NCBI GenBank assembly: GCA_011800805.1
Contig: MPNW01001049.1
Span: forward strand, 5,043 to 38,500
Source of the DNA: Hirudo medicinalis
Taxonomy: Eukaryota > Annelida > Clitellata > Hirudinida > Hirudinidae
Direction: 5' to 3'
Length of the DNA: 33,458 nt
Of this stretch, positions 32,371-33,458 are shown piece after piece. Numbering within the stretch: the first letter of the stretch is position 1; the number at the start of each line of letters is the position of its first letter. The position numbers and the translations under genes are program-made. The notes below the pieces were generated by a model that was not told the DNA's origin, ran no database searches, and saw nothing but the letters and a program-made list of their open reading frames with translations.

Positions 32371-32676
32371 GAATCTGAATATATTACACCTGAATCTGAA
32401 TCTGAATATATTACATCTGAATCTGAATATATTGAATCTGGATCTGAATATATTGAATCTGGATCTGAATATATTGAATCTGGATCTGAATATATTGAAT
32501 CTGAATCTGAATATATTGAATCTGGATCTGAATATATTGAATCTGGATCTGAATATATTGAATCTGAATCTGAATATATTACATCTGAATCTGAATATAT
32601 TGCATCTGAATCTGGATCTGAATATATTGAAACTGAGTCTGAATATAATGAATCTGAATCTGAATATGTTGTCTCA
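32371..32676. repeat. 21-bp minisatellite open in several frames
   Basis: About 14 units of a 21-base repeat (GAATCTGGATCTGAATATAT plus T) with a few shortened 12- or 15-base units, all lengths divisible by three. As a result it is open on the plus strand as ESGSEYI repeats for 138 codons (32305-32721) and on the minus strand as YSDPDSI repeats for 154 codons (32319-32783). No splice or similarity evidence shows that either is expressed. Confidence 0.9.
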
Positions 32677-32814
32677 TCATCAAGCTTGTTCCTCAGATTA
32701 ACTTCTCTCGTGCTGAAGTAATCATTCTTCAGAGCACCCGTTGCCTTCCCGTACAACTTACATCCGGTGGCCTTGAGGTCCATTGATGGACTTACGCCAC
32801 CCTAAAGATTGTCT

Positions 32815-32916
32815 AACATTCATTCATTCATTCATTCACTCACTCACTCACTCACTCACTCACTCACTCACTCACTCACTCATTCATTCATTCATTCATT
32901 CATTCATTCATTCATT
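32815..32916. repeat. (ATTC)n-(ACTC)n-(ATTC)n compound microsatellite
   Basis: ATTC units, then about 13 ACTC units, then ATTC units again. This looks like an expanded point-mutated unit inside an older array. Confidence 0.95.
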
Positions 32917-33331
32917 CCATGCCACAAGAAACTGCTTATTTGTTTGCTGATGGTCGTTTGTACCGTGGTCCTCTGACAACACCGATTACGAAAGCAGCCT
33001 TCTGATAGGCCTTACTTCCGGCAAGATTTAGAACACGCGGATAACAAAATGGCAAACTTATTTTTAATTAACTCCTTATCTCTGTGACAAAGATTAGACA
33101 ATTTAATCAGAGACTTATAATGAGATGAAATTCTTAATTTTGAAACCCAATGCCGACCTTCAACGGTTCAACCCCTCTGTTTGCCAAGGTCTCTGGGGTA
33201 AAGAACGAGTGCTTCAGGGGATTTCAGGATGGTTGATGACGAAACCATTTCACGATAAAAGGAAAATTCTGTCTCAAATCAGTGATTAACTTTTAAATGT
33301 GAGACCACGCAGCTTGACGAATCAACATCGC
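32917..33331. other. No gene seen
   Basis: Unique sequence of ordinary composition. I found no exon with matching splice sites and no RNA gene. Confidence 0.4.
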
Positions 33332-33458
33332 GGTGGTTCATATTCTTCCGCCACCTCATCAATGTCATGGTGGTTCATATTCTTCCGCCACCTCATCAAT
33401 ACCATGGTGGTTCATATTCTTCCGCCACCTCATCAATGTCATGGTGGTTCATATTCTT
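33332..33458. repeat. 37-bp minisatellite, cut by window end
   Basis: Units begin at 33332, 33369, 33406 and 33443, an exact 37-base period. The unit starts GGTGGTTCATATTCTTCCGC. Copies differ at only a few positions, so expansion is recent. The array runs past the window. Confidence 0.93.

Noticed and set aside
33325..33458. CRISPR-like array
   Set aside because: The repeats are directly adjacent with no spacers, in animal DNA. It is a minisatellite.

Overview
This window is animal nuclear DNA. Protein-coding genes are split into many short exons with GT-AG (occasionally GC-AG) introns. Tri- to octanucleotide microsatellites are very abundant, and several short transposon remnants are present. 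Three gene types are recognisable by reading: an endosomal Na+/H+ exchanger of the SLC9A6/7/9 group, the ciliary ankyrin/SAM protein ANKS6, and two Ly6/uPAR three-finger proteins. Compact introns and dense ATG/AAC/ATT repeats fit a spiralian invertebrate such as an annelid or leech. That placement is a guess; nothing here proves the species.

Layout, left to right. 1-3254 is mostly microsatellite with a coding-like, unidentified plus-strand stretch at about 1766-2626. 3255-9175 (minus) is a full-length exchanger gene of 17 exons with one single-base frameshift in exon 6. 10055-13048 and 13602-16357 (plus) are two small single-pass membrane-protein genes, called SPM-A and SPM-B here. 17128-22239 (plus) is a complete ANKS6 of 17 exons. 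A degenerate hammerhead-ribozyme-like motif lies downstream at 22618-22664, then a 952-bp inverted-repeat transposon at 22816-23767. 23961-28422 (plus) is SPM-C, a 21-exon gene whose product has the same signal peptide / long hydrophilic ectodomain / one membrane helix / short tail plan. 28616-31576 (minus) holds two tandem Ly6 genes; the first exon of the second was not found. From 31577 to the end there is only repeat-rich DNA with several minisatellites.

The most interesting content is the SPM trio. I do not recognise the family. All three genes encode a signal peptide, a Thr/Pro- or Lys/Glu/Ser-rich ectodomain and one C-terminal membrane helix. Nearly every intron is phase 1, so almost every internal exon (30-216 nt) is a multiple of three and could be skipped without shifting frame. 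This resembles the layout of micro-exon genes described in schistosomes, although no sequence relationship is claimed. All exon structures come from reading splice signals and checking phase arithmetic by eye; no transcript or database evidence was available.
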